NCBI GenBank assembly: GCA_043228905.1
Contig: JBHGNT010000011.1
Span: forward strand, 10,168,001 to 10,232,000
Direction of reading: 5' to 3'
Source of the DNA: Azolla caroliniana
Lineage: Eukaryota > Polypodiophyta
Length of the DNA: 64,000 nucleotides
Part shown: positions 29,505-40,823 of the stretch, piece after piece
Numbering within the stretch: position 1 is the stretch's first letter
Layout of the letters: every line of letters starts with the position of its first letter
Program-made: the position numbers and the translations under genes
The notes under the pieces: model-generated
The model's database searches: none
Told to the model about the DNA's origin: nothing
What the model saw: only the letters and a program-made list of their open reading frames with translations

Positions 29505-32500
29505 GTATTTATTTATCCTCTCTCCTCTCCTCACAGAAGCGCTTTCTGCTTCTCTTCTCTGTGAGTTATACGTGTTTCCCAGATTGTTTCTTCTTTTAAG
29601 ATCAGACGCGGATCTGTTTTGCTTTCGTATTGTCAGAATCTTTCTAGCCGTCTCGGATTTTTCTAATTCAAAAATATCTAGTTTTCTTCTGAAGATCAAA
29701 AGAAGAGGCCAGGAACTCCCTTTGCTTGAAGGAAAACGCTTGAAAATCGTCACATGTAGTCTGTGTAATGTCGTTCTCGACACTCAGCTTCCTCTTCAAA
29801 TCATCATGAATCAAAATCTTTTTCTTCTTCTTCTTCTTCTTCTTCTTCTTCTCGTTCTTCTTAATATCAAGAAGGGATCAAGTTTCATTGATGAAGTGAC
29901 ATGTGTTATCTACGTCAGTTTCATTGATATTACGTCTGTAACGAGGACCCCAGGTCTGGATTTCTTCTGGAAATAGGCTTCGTTTTAGAACTCGTCATTT
30001 GGGTTCTTCTTAAGATCCAGAAGATTTCAGGATCTTTGCAGAAGCAAGCAGGGATTTGTTTTTATTCTTCTTCATTTTCAGTGGACTGGGACTCACGTTC
30101 TTGTGACATTCATCTTTTGTTTCAAACCTGATTTAAATCATAGACTTCGCATAAGTGGTGGGGGTTGTGGTGTGGTGCAGCACATGGGGATTAGCTTTAA
30201 CTCACAGATACAAGGGCTGCTTATGTATACTATTGGGAAGCATCACATCGTTGTCCAAAACCATTTATTGAACTATGGGCGGTTTGGTGCATGCTTAAAG
30301 ATCAAAATGAGATACACTGGGGATGAACTAGTTTCAAAATTACCTAGTTTATGTATCGATCTGTGTACGCTTTCAGGGAACCAGAGACTTTGATCCCTTG
30401 CAAATGGCAATTCGGGAAAAAGTATTTCTCATTGTTACTAGTGCTTTCAAAAAACATGGCGGTGTTGCAATAGACACTCCTGTATTTGAGTTGAAAGAGA
30501 CTCTAACAGGTAAATATGGAGAAGACTCAAAGTTGATTTACGACCTTGCAGACCAGGTATGTGCTGGCATCTTTTTTGTTTCATCACATCCGTTTGTGTT
30601 TGTGAATTCTAGTCCTAAGATTATATAAATTTATGTTGATGTATACTAGAGAGAGCTGATCTTTATACCCTTTGAAATCAGGGTGGAGAATTGTCATCCT
30701 TGCGCTATGATCTCACTGTGCCATTTGCACGTTACTTGGCGACAAAGAAATTGACCAGCATGAGAAGGTATCACATAGCGAAAGTCTACAGGCGAGATAA
30801 TCCTGCTAGGGGGAGATATCGAGAATTCTTCCAGTGCGATTTTGATATTGCGGGACAATATGATGTAATGGTTCCTGACTTTGAAGTATTGAAGGTGCTG
30901 ACAGAAATTCTTGATAAGCTTGATATTGGCAACTACGAGGTACAAACTGCACAACTATGTTTGTGGTTGAATTGCATCAAATGAAATTGTTTAATTATGT
31001 GGTAGACACTCTTTTTTCCTGTAAAGTTTGAGTTGAGATAGAATCTAGATGTTGTGCTGTTTTATGCTACAATCACTGATTTAATTGATCACATACAAGA
31101 TATTTTAAAGTTTTAAACATCACATGGTCATTACTTAAATGGGTGGGGAACAAGGGCAGTATGTTTAATGCAGGGACGGCCTTTGTTACAATATGCAATT
31201 TTTTATTTTTGCTAATGAAATCCTTTGAGCTTATTAAGAAGCCAGTATAGTTATGGTGCAATGCCTAAAGGAGCTTAACTCGAATTCTCTACTGTCAGTG
31301 AACGAAGAACCTAATATCGATATCAAGCATATCAGAAGATCTAAGGTCACCAAATATCCATATCAAGCATATCATAACATGACAGGAATGCTTAGAGCTT
31401 ATTAGATGAGAGAAGGAGAGTGATGTTATATGTCTTTTGTCCCTCCCAAATGATGATATGATTATAATATCCACATGAATGCATGCAAGTGAAAAGTGGA
31501 TGGTATGTGTATAAGCAGTATGGAGTTAATTTGACAGAAAGAGTGGTCCTTCTTGGACACTCATTTGCCATGCCACGGCTGCCAACAGCCTTAATGAAGT
31601 TTGCTGCAGAATGATTTGATTTGGAGGATAACATGCAGTTTTTCTGATACTAATATGAAAGCAGATGCTGTTTGAAATCTCACACACTTGTTTCGTTGGC
31701 TTCAGGCCAGCCATTTTTCAAATATGCAATGGCACTTAACATAGTCGAAGACTTGCTTTCGTCTGTGGCTGTGGTTCAGGTTTTCCATTAGGCATTCCTG
31801 CTGACATTATGTGGCTTTACAAGTCCCCATAAAAGTTCCGTTTTCTTGGATCACCTGAACTGCTCTGTGTATCTGCTGTATACACATCAGTTCTGGTACT
31901 TACCTCAAAATTAGAGCGTGGCAATCCACAGTTCAATATTAGCCCGCATTGCAAGTGCAATTTTAACTTCTTGTTATAGTTGCCAGCATCATCTTATGGT
32001 GTATGTGGAGGACCCGATGCTCACATTCTTGGTGGAGAACCAGAGTCTACGGCATATCCCTTGGCTGTTATAGGCATGAAATCTTTAGGAACAGTGCAGA
32101 GAAAGGGCACGTTTTCCCGAGATTGTGAAGCGTTTTCATCCTTGTTTTGGTCTTTTTCTTGCTGACATTATGTAACATTACAAGGCTCCATAAGAGTTCA
32201 GTTTTCTTGGCTCTCCTGTACTAAATAGGTTGCATGACAATGCACGGTTAATATTAGCTCTAATAAATAGGGTGATATTGCCCAATTAATGTGATTCAAT
32301 TTGCTGCAGAATGGCCTAAATTCTTTTTCTGGTGAAGATATCATTTTTTTTCTTTTTCAGGTTAAGCTTAATCATCGACGACTGTTGGATGGTATGCTAG
32401 AAATTTGTGGAGTGCCTGCTGAAAAGTTTAGGGCCATTTGCTCGTCAATAGATAAGCTGGATAAACTAACTTGGGATGATGTCCGAAAAGAAATGGTACT

Positions 32501-33737
32501 CTTCTCATTTAAAACAGTTTTTCAAACATACTGATGGCTGCTGTCAGTTTTTTTTATTTCATGCTCTGTGATGTATCCTTGCCAGGTTAAGGATAAAGGC
32601 TTAACGGAAGAGTCTGCAGATAAGATTGGTAAACTCGTACAGAAGCGTGGGAAGCCCATGGAATTGCTGGCTGAACTGAACAAAGAAGACAGTCCATTCC
32701 ATGGAAATGCTGCCTCTGAAAAAGCTCTCGATGAACTAAATCAACTATTTACTTATATGGATGTGGGAAAGTGCTTGAACCGGTTTGTTTTTGATCTGAG
32801 TCTAGCTCGGGGTCTTGATTACTATACTGGAGTTATCTTTGAGGCTACATTCGTAGGGACTGTGAAGGTAAATAACTAACTGTTCAAAGGATAAATATAG
32901 TTTAATGATTTTCAATATCTTGAATAGCCATTTCGTAGGGACTATGAAGGTATATAACTAACTGTTCAAAGGATTAATATAGTTTCATGATTTTCAATAT
33001 CTTGAATAGCCATTTTGAACTTTGAACTGCAGATGGGATCAATAGCTGCTGGGGGCAGGTATGATGATCTTGTGGGAATGTTTAGTGGCATGCAAGTTCC
33101 GTCAGTCGGCATGAGTTTGGGTATTGAACGAATCTTTGCAATTATGGAAGAGCAAGAGCAAGCTAAGAAGGTAGAAATTGTGTGAATGCAGTTTATTATT
33201 TTTAAGTGTTGTCACTGAGAGTCAGTGTCTGCTTGTGACAGCAGTTCAACTTTGGACTTTTTTTGATAAGGTTGCATGAGTGTAATGGGGATTTTATCTA
33301 TTTTAATGTAAGCATTGTATCTATTATAGGGTTGTAAAGGTAAACTTGTCGGCAAGCAAATGACATTGTGCTTTTATCATATTCATGTTGTCTGGTTGAT
33401 GTTTTGGCAGCTTCCTGTACGTAAAACGGAGACCCAAGTTCTCATTTTGGGAATTGGTAAGACTCTGTGGAATGTAGCCATTGGTATTGCAACTGAGCTT
33501 TGGGAACAGGAAATTCCAACTGAATTCAAGTGTGTGGCTCCTGGAAGGATAGCCAAAAACCTTTCTGATGCATTTGAGAAGGATGGCATTCCTTGGGTGG
33601 TTCTTGTTGGACAAGATGAACTTGACAAAGGAATTGTGAGATTGAGGGATATGGCAGCCAAACAAGAGGAACTAGTGGCAAAGAATGATATTGCAGCTAA
33701 CCTCTCTGCGCGGATCAAGAAATCTCAAAGCTCTTAA
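29313..33737 (+). CDS. HARS: Histidyl-tRNA synthetase, cytosolic type (7 exons)
   Basis: Class II aminoacyl-tRNA synthetase that joins histidine to tRNA-His using ATP. Coding exons: 29313-29504, 30377-30556, 30682-30939, 32361-32495, 32586-32867, 33033-33170, 33411-33737. All introns are GT-AG and phase 0, giving 503 residues with no stop, close to the length of animal cytosolic HisRS. Class II motif 1 region follows GTRDF; motif 2 is [19 protein letters not shown]; the HisRS signature is [11 protein letters not shown]; then AAGGRYDD and motif 3 [11 protein letters not shown]-terminal anticodon-binding domain follows. The N-terminus (about 64 residues) is Ala/Pro/Lys rich with a KKKAK cluster and is not an obvious transit peptide. 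The start at 29313 was chosen because the in-frame upstream ATG (29163) would translate microsatellite. Confidence 0.96.
30377..30556 (+). CDS. HARS: HisRS exon 2
   Basis: 60 codons starting [10 protein letters not shown], the start of the catalytic domain and motif 1 region, through [18 protein letters not shown]. Preceded by TTTCAG and followed by GTATGT. Confidence 0.95.
30682..30939 (+). CDS. HARS: HisRS exon 3
   Basis: 86 codons with [14 protein letters not shown] and motif 2 ([16 protein letters not shown]), which contacts ATP and the tRNA acceptor end. Ends IGNYE before GTACAA. Confidence 0.95.
31797..32225. repeat. HARS: Dispersed direct repeat in HisRS intron 3
   Basis: Two related stretches of about 70 bp, at about 31797-31865 and 32158-32222, both starting GCTGACATTATGT and containing a TTTTCTTGG block. 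Similarity is roughly three quarters by eye. The rest of the intron shows nothing recognisable. Confidence 0.55.
32361..32495 (+). CDS. HARS: HisRS exon 4
   Basis: 45 codons ([18 protein letters not shown] ... RKEM), the start of the HisRS-specific insertion domain. The preceding intron (30940-32360, 1421 bp) is the longest in the gene. Confidence 0.95.
32586..32867 (+). CDS. HARS: HisRS exon 5
   Basis: 94 codons: rest of the insertion domain, then [18 protein letters not shown], the histidine-binding signature. The last 17 bases are duplicated inside the following intron (32933-32949). Confidence 0.95.
32851..33014 (+). repeat. HARS: 82-bp tandem duplication over the exon 5 splice donor
   Basis: Unit 1 is 32851-32932 and unit 2 is 32933-33014. 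Each contains TCGTAGGGACTGTGAAG or a one-base variant followed by GT. Unit 2 thus carries a second, decoy donor (GTATATAAC) after a copy of the exon end. Confidence 0.93.
33033..33170 (+). CDS. HARS: HisRS exon 6
   Basis: 46 codons with [13 protein letters not shown] and motif 3 ([10 protein letters not shown]), whose Arg contacts ATP. Flanked by TGCAG and GTAGAA. Confidence 0.95.
33411..33737 (+). CDS. HARS: HisRS exon 7
   Basis: 108 codons plus TAA (33735-33737). Encodes the anticodon-binding domain ([11 protein letters not shown], then [13 protein letters not shown]). It ends IKKSQSS without a sorting signal. Confidence 0.95.
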   Translation, partial: LPVRKTETQVLILGIGKTLWNVAIGIATELWEQEIPTEFKCVAPGRIAKNLSDAFEKDGIPWVVLVGQDELDKGIVRLRDMAAKQEELVAKNDIAANLSARIKKSQSS

Positions 33738-36277
33738 TAGTACCAGTTTTGAGAATTGAAATGGTGTGAATAACATCATTCATTATGACTCAGAAGCAGG
33801 TATTGCCTCATTTTTCAGATGTTCTATGAATCGTATGGGATTCATGAACAGCAGAGTTATTCTCATGATATAAGTTATAATACTGATACAAGGATGTATT
33901 AGATGCAAGATAATTTTGATTTCACAGTTTTCACATTACCTGTGCTCGTCTAAAGCAAGTCCTGCAAATATGATTCAAGTGGCAGTACACTGCATTTTCA
34001 ACGTTGCTAAATTGATTCATGCATGTTTATTCATTCATTAATGATGTAATTGATATTACAGCTTATAGACATCTTTGCACTCTACGAGGAAGAATCATTA
34101 TTATTTTCAGAATTGATTGGTGCTACAAATATTCAACAAATTTTTATGTGGAAGAGATGTGTTTTCAGTGTTCACTTCTTTTGTGGATAGACGCATCTTG
34201 CAATACTTAATATATGTGAGTGGCAATCTATCTTGGCTACTTAAATTGTTCTCTTTAATTACTATACTCATAATTATGTGTATCTTAACGTATGTAAGAT
34301 GATTGTGTGCTTTTGTTCTGTACTGCGATGATGTGGAAAGGCTTCTTTGGAAGTAGATGTCTTTCATCAAATGAATTTGATGTAGCAAGGTATGGAGGCA
34401 ATCCACCAATACTTGTTTCACAACCAAAAATGAATCATACCAAGTAAAGCAAACACGTAGAGATTGGCATTATATTGAGGAATATGGCTGGCATGGGAGT
34501 GTTGTCAATGGTCATTGCATAATGTGGCAAGATTTTGTTCGAGACTTTTAATCTTTCTACGTTTGGTCTGTACATTATAAAGTAACTTGATATGACATGG
34601 TTTGAGTTGATGGAAAAAGTAATAAAACCAGCCTACAATGGTTTTAAGTAGATATATGAATAATTGAAAATCAGTCACTATTTATACAAAAAGGGCCCAA
34701 GTTGAGATTTGTTTATAGTTTGATTGAGGTTATCTACTGGTTGAATTTATAAATTCACATGGGGTCCTTCAAGCAACCATATGGGCCACCACTTGTTGGT
34801 TTCTAGCTCTCAAAATAATATTTTCATCCCTAGATCTTAACTAAGTTCTCCAACCACTATCAAGTTAAATCTAAATGCAATGCGAATATATGGCTTTCAT
34901 TATTCATTATTAGCCTTGAATCCGAAATATATTTTTTGAAACAAACTTCAAACATATTAAAATCCTAATAAAAGTGCGAATCGAGTTATCACATTAAATA
35001 TTTTCATACATGCGAACATCAATATTCTATGAGTACTCTACCTTAAGTCACAATATGAATAATAATGGACTCCTATGTACTACAAGAACTATTGCAGTGA
35101 AAGATCCCTATTATATAATATTGACTCCTTGTTTATAGTTATGACCCTCATTGTGTATGGTTCTTTCTTGGATATTTACACATGGATATTTTCTTGTTTC
35201 ATCATGCAAATCACTTTAGAAGATACTTTAGGGTGCTTGATATGTGGGGAGTGTGCTTCGTGAACTTCCTTGTCTTTAATTGGAATTCTGGCTACTTTAG
35301 TTGGGTACAATTTATCCTTTTAGAATCCAATTTCATAACGTGTTTCCGTTACTAGGAAAACATATTGATTTTTGGTGGTCTAACCCCCTGGTGCTACCTT
35401 TCTTTGTTTATAAGGAGTGCAATAGTTTTATATGAGACTTGATGCTGAATTATTCTAATTGTTTTGCTTCTTAATGTTTGCTCTATTACTAATAAAATGT
35501 GAGTGCATGATGTGTTTCTATTGTGGTGCTCTACGATTCTCATCCACTTGATGTAGATATGCTTCCAGATGTTTGCACTAATGTTAGAATAAAAGGTGAC
35601 CTCATGATGTGTTTCTACTTATCTAAACTTGATGTAGATTTATCCTAAATTTTATGCTTCCAAATGTTCACAGTAAAGTCTAATACTAGAATAAAAGGTG
35701 AGTGCATTATGTGTTTCTATTCATTCTTGTAGTGGGTGTGGCAAGTGACCCATCCCACATGGAAGTTTAGGGTATCCTACACAGATCTTACTAAATACTA
35801 CCAATGAGTATATTTCTCTACTTCTTCTAGAGATAAGTTAGCTTCCTCGACCTTGAATGGCCTAACTTATGGATTTTTCAGGTTCCTCAACCTTGAGGTG
35901 AGTAAAGCCCCATTCTTGTTTCTTGATTGTGGAGGCCTACTTAATGAAATATATCCATTAGAATTATCTTCCCTTCTTGAGTAACCTATATAATGGCTCA
36001 ACAAAATTGGTGTAAAGCGAGGTCCAAAAGTGTAAATCATGCATGTCCCTAGAAACCACCTCATATTTGTGTACGACTTGCACTCTTCTTTAATCTTGTC
36101 CAAGTTCGTTAGGGAGGGTTTACAACAATAGGGCCCACAAAGTTGCCAGAAAATGCTAGGTGTACATATTCTAGCTTGATCATCATTTTATTGTAGTCGG
36201 TAATGTTATCAATCACAAAACAAGTCTACATCAGTCATCCCCCAAGGGCTCATCTTTCTCCACCTCCAAGAATCCTT
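33738..36277. other. HisRS 3' flank and intergenic sequence
   Basis: About 2.5 kb, AT-rich and without a supportable gene on either strand. No clear poly(A) signal was found just after the HisRS stop. A tandem repeat of about 100 bp is at 35490-35735. Nothing else was recognised. Confidence 0.6.
35490..35735. repeat. Tandem repeat of about 100 bp, 2.4 copies
   Basis: A motif like AAAAGGTGAGTGCATGATGTGTTTCTA recurs at about 35495, 35592 and 35693, with intervals of 97 and 102 bp. Intervening CTTGATGTAGAT and TGCTTCCA blocks are also repeated. Confidence 0.75.
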
Positions 36278-36529
36278 TGATAGGAATTATTGAGTAGCTA
36301 ATGTTTGGTAGAAGATGAAATAGAATGATAAGCGACTTGTATGTGATCAAATTGAAGCAAGATGGAAGCACAATGGGAGCATGAACAATGAGAATGTGTG
36401 AGTGAACCACAATGTACACACAGAATTAAAATCAAACTTTACAAGTAAATATATCAAAGATACATTTCAGGGTTAACACAAATGGCCCATACAATATGTA
36501 TGTGTCTATTAACACACTGCAACTTAACA
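36278..36529 (-). repeat. Probable 3' LTR of copia K
   Basis: On the minus strand a purine run (TATGGGGGA) is followed at once by TGTTAAGTTGCAG at 36529. Downstream it carries typical LTR-like AT-rich sequence and may end near CTATCA (36278). The distal boundary is uncertain because the partner LTR is not seen. Confidence 0.45.
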
Positions 36530-38010
36530 TCCCCCATAATAGGCATATATAATGTAATCAACTTAGGTTGTCAATGTTGGAATCAATTTCAAGCCCATTT
36601 GAGTATGCAAAGGTTGGGATCAATTTGTCAAAAGACTTTTGGTCATGGGATAAGATATATTGTCACGTGTTAGAATATTGTCAATGATAAACCTCTTCTT
36701 GGAGACACATTCTTGGAAAAACTGATATTGAATCTCTATATGTTTTTATGCCGAATAATGGACACCATTTTTATCCAAAGAGATAGCACCCTAGTTATCA
36801 CCACTATAAGGTCAAAGTTGAATTCCGAACAATCTACAGAAACGTGACAACTAGTCAACTTAGACATTGTAATTCCTTAGCTACGTAAGATGTAGCTACA
36901 TATTCTCCTTCATATCATCGAGGTCTTTGTGCTCTCCTAAAGTTTTTATCTGCATGAGATTTATCTTCTTGCAAATTGGAAAAAATAGTCGGAGGTTGAT
37001 TTCTAAGCATCATGCATAGTCTGAATATGTTGAACAAACTAGGTTCATTATTTTGAATTGAGGGCTTGTTGGCAAAACCTATTTGCTTAAGTTTTGTGTG
37101 TCATTCAAATATCTAAAGACATGACACTACATTCCAATGTGGTTGACTGGGTTTGTACATAAATATGCTTGCTTTACTTGGAACCATATGCACTAAATTA
37201 GCTTGAGTTACGAGCATCGTGTACATCAAAGAACCAACAACCAATGTATATGGTACCGACTTCATATGATCCCCCTCTAGACCAGATATCAACAATCTTT
37301 CTATGAAAGCCCAAGGTTGTCATGTAGCATGTTGAATCACTCCAATTTTTTTTGGATGTGATCATCCTAAGACAGATAGAATTGTCAAATGGGTCATGTC
37401 ATGTGATCTTCATCCCAAGAACATGTCCTATGGAACCTAAGTCCTTTATGGAGAAATTCAACTGTAGATGTCATCGGAGATCTGCAAGCTCACCAACATT
37501 TAGTCTCGTGAGAAATATATCATCCACGTAGAGGATGAGATATATGATGGATCTATAAGATGTGTCTTTCGAAAATAGATAATGGTTCTCATTGCTTTCA
37601 GAAAATCCAACTGATTGAATGAAGTCATTGAATTTTTGATACCATTTTCAAGGCTTTTACTCTAGGCCATATAGATTCCTCTTGAGTTGGTAGACTAGAT
37701 GTTCTTGGCTAGGTGACATGAAACCTTCCAATTACTTCTTCCAAATTTCCTCATCCAAATCACCATGGAGAAAGGTTTTTTTGACATCTAATTGAAGAAT
37801 TTTCAAGTCCTTCGCAACTACTAGCCTGAGTAGGAATTGTAGGGTTCACATTTTCAACATTAGTGAAACAATCTTGTCAAAATTGACTCCCCGTGCAGTA
37901 TTTGATATTGTTTGGACTAGACAAGTGAGACCAAATTAGGGTATGGTGTAGTGCCATCCTCCCTCCTTGGGATTACAAGTGCAAAGTTGACGACTAAAAA
38001 GTGGAGTTGG
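36530..38010 (-). pseudogene. Decayed copia K reverse transcriptase and RNase H
   Basis: Minus-strand homology, heavily decayed. It has a DKIVSLMLKM-type start near 37880, LQLDVKKTFLHGDLDEEIW near 37790, a YLILYVDDIFL box near 37545-37500, and PYTLVVGSLMYTMLVTQA near 37260-37205. RNase H remnants (GEYVATSYVAKELQCLS) lie near 36910-36860. Many stops show that it is old. Part of 38010-38290 is open on the minus strand but unrecognised. Confidence 0.75.
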
Positions 38011-39499
38011 TGGAGAATGTTGTGATATTTGATTGGATCTCCTCCACTCTAGTTTCCATGGATAGGTTCCCTTGATAAGCAAAGAAAACCAAGTCTAGAA
38101 GATCCATCAGTAGGGTGATGGTGTGCAACAATACCAACCGCTGAGGAATAACCTCAAATGTATCATATGGATAAATCATTAAAAAATCTAGTTGTTGGTC
38201 CATGACGAGGACAATTGTGACAAATTTTAAGCACTCCATTGGGGATGAGATATAATCTTCATAGAGTACATGTTTGGTGATTGACAAACATCATAAAGCA
38301 TGATTGGCTTGTTATAGTATTATGTGAGGGGTTCTCAACACTGTAAATAACTCTATCAAGTTTGAGGAGGCATCAACATAGAAAGTTAGCACTTGAGCAA
38401 TGATTGGGGGCAATGGGATAGAAAAGTCATCTTCTCACTTGGATCTTAATTATTTGATGTTGCCTTGCAAGTCTTGACAATGGTTTCCTGATTAGACCAT
38501 AGTTTATTAGACCACTTCCTTTTTTCTTTTTCTTTTTCTTTTTCTTTTTCTTTCAAGAAAGATACTACATTAGTATTAAGAAGCGTCCTAAGGTTGTACA
38601 CAAAATATGTACATCTAGGTAATTATCCCCCGTGTTAAATTCTAGCTTTTGGCTTAAATAAATACTTTGGTGTAGAGTAAAACCACTCCACCTTGTAAAA
38701 AATCCACCTATAAGATATTCCTTTGTCTGATAATCGAACCACTTCTTAGTCTAACTACAAGGCTACAACCTCGTGATGTGATGCAAATGGGCATGTGATC
38801 TTCTATTACAACAACAATTGAGTATTCCATAAATCCTAAATAACATCAAGAAATTTAACGACTTTTTGATGTTTGCATTATTCTAATAGGATAGAATTTA
38901 AATTTGGTGTAACAACGGTATTGCCTCATGCTATGACAAAGAGGGGCATATGCATATTCTAGTTGGAACTCTAACAATTGTTGTTCTCATAGGATAGAAT
39001 TTAAAATTGGTCTAACTACAACAATGTCGCCTAAAATAAGTTGTGACAAGGATGATTGTGTGTGTGTGTCTTCTAGTTCGGAATCTAAGAGTTTTTAAGT
39101 ATTCCATAAAGCGTGAATATCATCAAGGAATTTAAGCACACTTCATTGCAAGCACTCTTAGACACTACATTGTTCTTGTATTGTAGAATTTAACTAGTTG
39201 CATTGTTCTTGTAGCTCACATTCATCCTATTGGAGGGGATCTACTTTGGTATATGCTTGGTTGAGCTTGAGAGTGGTGATGTGGAGCTCAACCTCTATAG
39301 TTGTTAACTTTGCTTTAAGTTGGGCAATGTGTGTGGCATACAATGTCTTCTCTAGTTGAGAGGCTTTACTTAATTGCACAAAAGCTACGTTGAGTTAGTT
39401 GTAAGCTTGAGTTGTTTTCTTGTTCTTTCCATGTCCATGGGTGGTGACGGTATGCATGGCCTCTTCTAAACATATATCATGCACTCTGTATCTAGCTAA
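38011..39499. other. Unassigned sequence, probably copia K linker and later insertions
   Basis: No gene can be supported. A hexanucleotide microsatellite of TTTTTC units is near 38518-38556. Partial direct repeats occur: AGGATAGAATTTA at 38888 and 38991, and AGTATTCCATAAA at 38821 and 39098. A decayed minus-strand frame at about 39480-39240 looks helical and could belong to the element, but this is not established. Confidence 0.4.
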
Positions 39500-39585
39500 T
39501 TCAAATTATGCGTACTGTTTGAAGGCTTTGGAGGTATATTCTCCTCCGTTGTCGGACCGGAGTGTCTTCACTCTGTATCCGTCAT
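39500..39585 (-). pseudogene. Copia integrase fragment, minus strand
   Basis: Reads YRVKTLRSDNGGEYTSKAF on the minus strand, which is the second catalytic Asp block of a copia integrase. It stops where plus-strand copia J begins. It may belong to copia K (same strand) or be an inverted piece of J. Confidence 0.75.
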
Positions 39586-40823
39586 CAAAAGACCGTTCCT
39601 TACACACCCATGCAGAATGGAATGGCAGAACAGATCAATCAAACGATCTAAGAGAGGGTGATGGCAATGCTCCAACAAGCTGGACTTAAGCAGGAGTTCT
39701 AGGCTGAGGCATTGCAGACAGTAGTATACCTGATAAACCTGTCGCTGTTGAGAGCAATCAGGCTCGAAGTGCCACATGCATTATGGTCAGGCAAACAACC
39801 GACCTAGGATAGGCTCCGTATATTCAGATGCGAAGCCTACATGTTTATCCCTAGGGAGAAAAGGACCAAGTTAGCACCCCATCCAACAAAGTGCATATTT
39901 CTCGGTTATGGAACTGATGGGCACTTCGGCTACAGGATATGGGACCTTGAGAACCGGAAACTAATCCGGAGTAGTGACGTAGTCTTCAATGAAGACTCTA
40001 TCTTCTCTTAGTGGAACCAACAGAAAATAGTTGGTAAAAAGGTATCCTTTGAAGCTGACAGAGATGTCGTAGAAGGACCGTACCACCAAGCTGAATCGGA
40101 GATTCGACAAACAGTCAAACTAGAACAAGTCGACAACATACCTACCGACTCTGAATCGGTAGGAGTTCCACTAGTCGAACTTGAAGACAAAGCCGATTCG
40201 ACAAGAGTTGAACAAGGCAAAGTCAACAAGATGCGATTTGGAAACAGACCCGAGTTGACAAAGTTCACATGGGAGAACGCCATGATACCGTCGAAATCCC
40301 AGCATGGGGACGGGTCATCCAACAAGACTCCTGACACATGTGGCTCAAGAAATACCGATCGAACAACTAAGCCAATCGAAGGATCTGTACCATCAATCAC
40401 GACACCCAGGAGATCTGGACGAGCTCGAAGGCAGACAGAGTTCTACCAACCTGGCCTCGACTACGTCAACTGCACCAATGCAGGCGAACCAAGCACGTAT
40501 GAAGAAGCTATGGCTGCAATAGACGCTGATACATGGCTACAAGCCATGACATTCGAAATGGACTTGATTCACAAGAAGCAAACATGGGAGTTGGTCGAAC
40601 TACCAACTGGAAGAAAGCCGCTACCTTGCAAATGGGTCTTCAGATGCAAATATGTATCTGACTCAAAGAAACCCAAGTACAAACCTCGGCTTGTCGCGAA
40701 AGGGTTCAAACAAGAACATGGGGTCGACCACGACGAGATATTCTCACTAGTCGTCAAGATGACCACCCTCCAACTCTTACTAGGAGTTGTGGCGACAGAA
40801 GATGTAGAGCTCGAGCAGATGGA
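39586..40823 (+). pseudogene. Decayed copia J integrase C-terminus, linker and start of RT
   Basis: Begins in the integrase at VPYTPMQNGMAEQINQ with catalytic Glu, then LEVPHALWSGKQPT, a GY.IWD block near 39925 and a linker with a SGRARRQTEFY block. RT starts at about 40480 (EPSTYEEAMAAIDADTW) and runs through KPRLVAKGFKQEHGVDHDE to VELEQMDV at 40823, where copia I interrupts it. Stops lie near 39650, 39702, 39808 and 40010. From 40231 the frame is open for over 190 codons. Confidence 0.82.

Noticed and set aside
30691-30954. Minus-strand and shifted frames within HisRS exons
   Set aside because: Shadows of the exons; the plus-strand frame has all class II synthetase motifs and consistent splice sites.
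37994-38287. 97-codon minus-strand ORF as a host gene
   Set aside because: It lies between copia K domains in heavily decayed sequence, with no recognisable domain or splice context.
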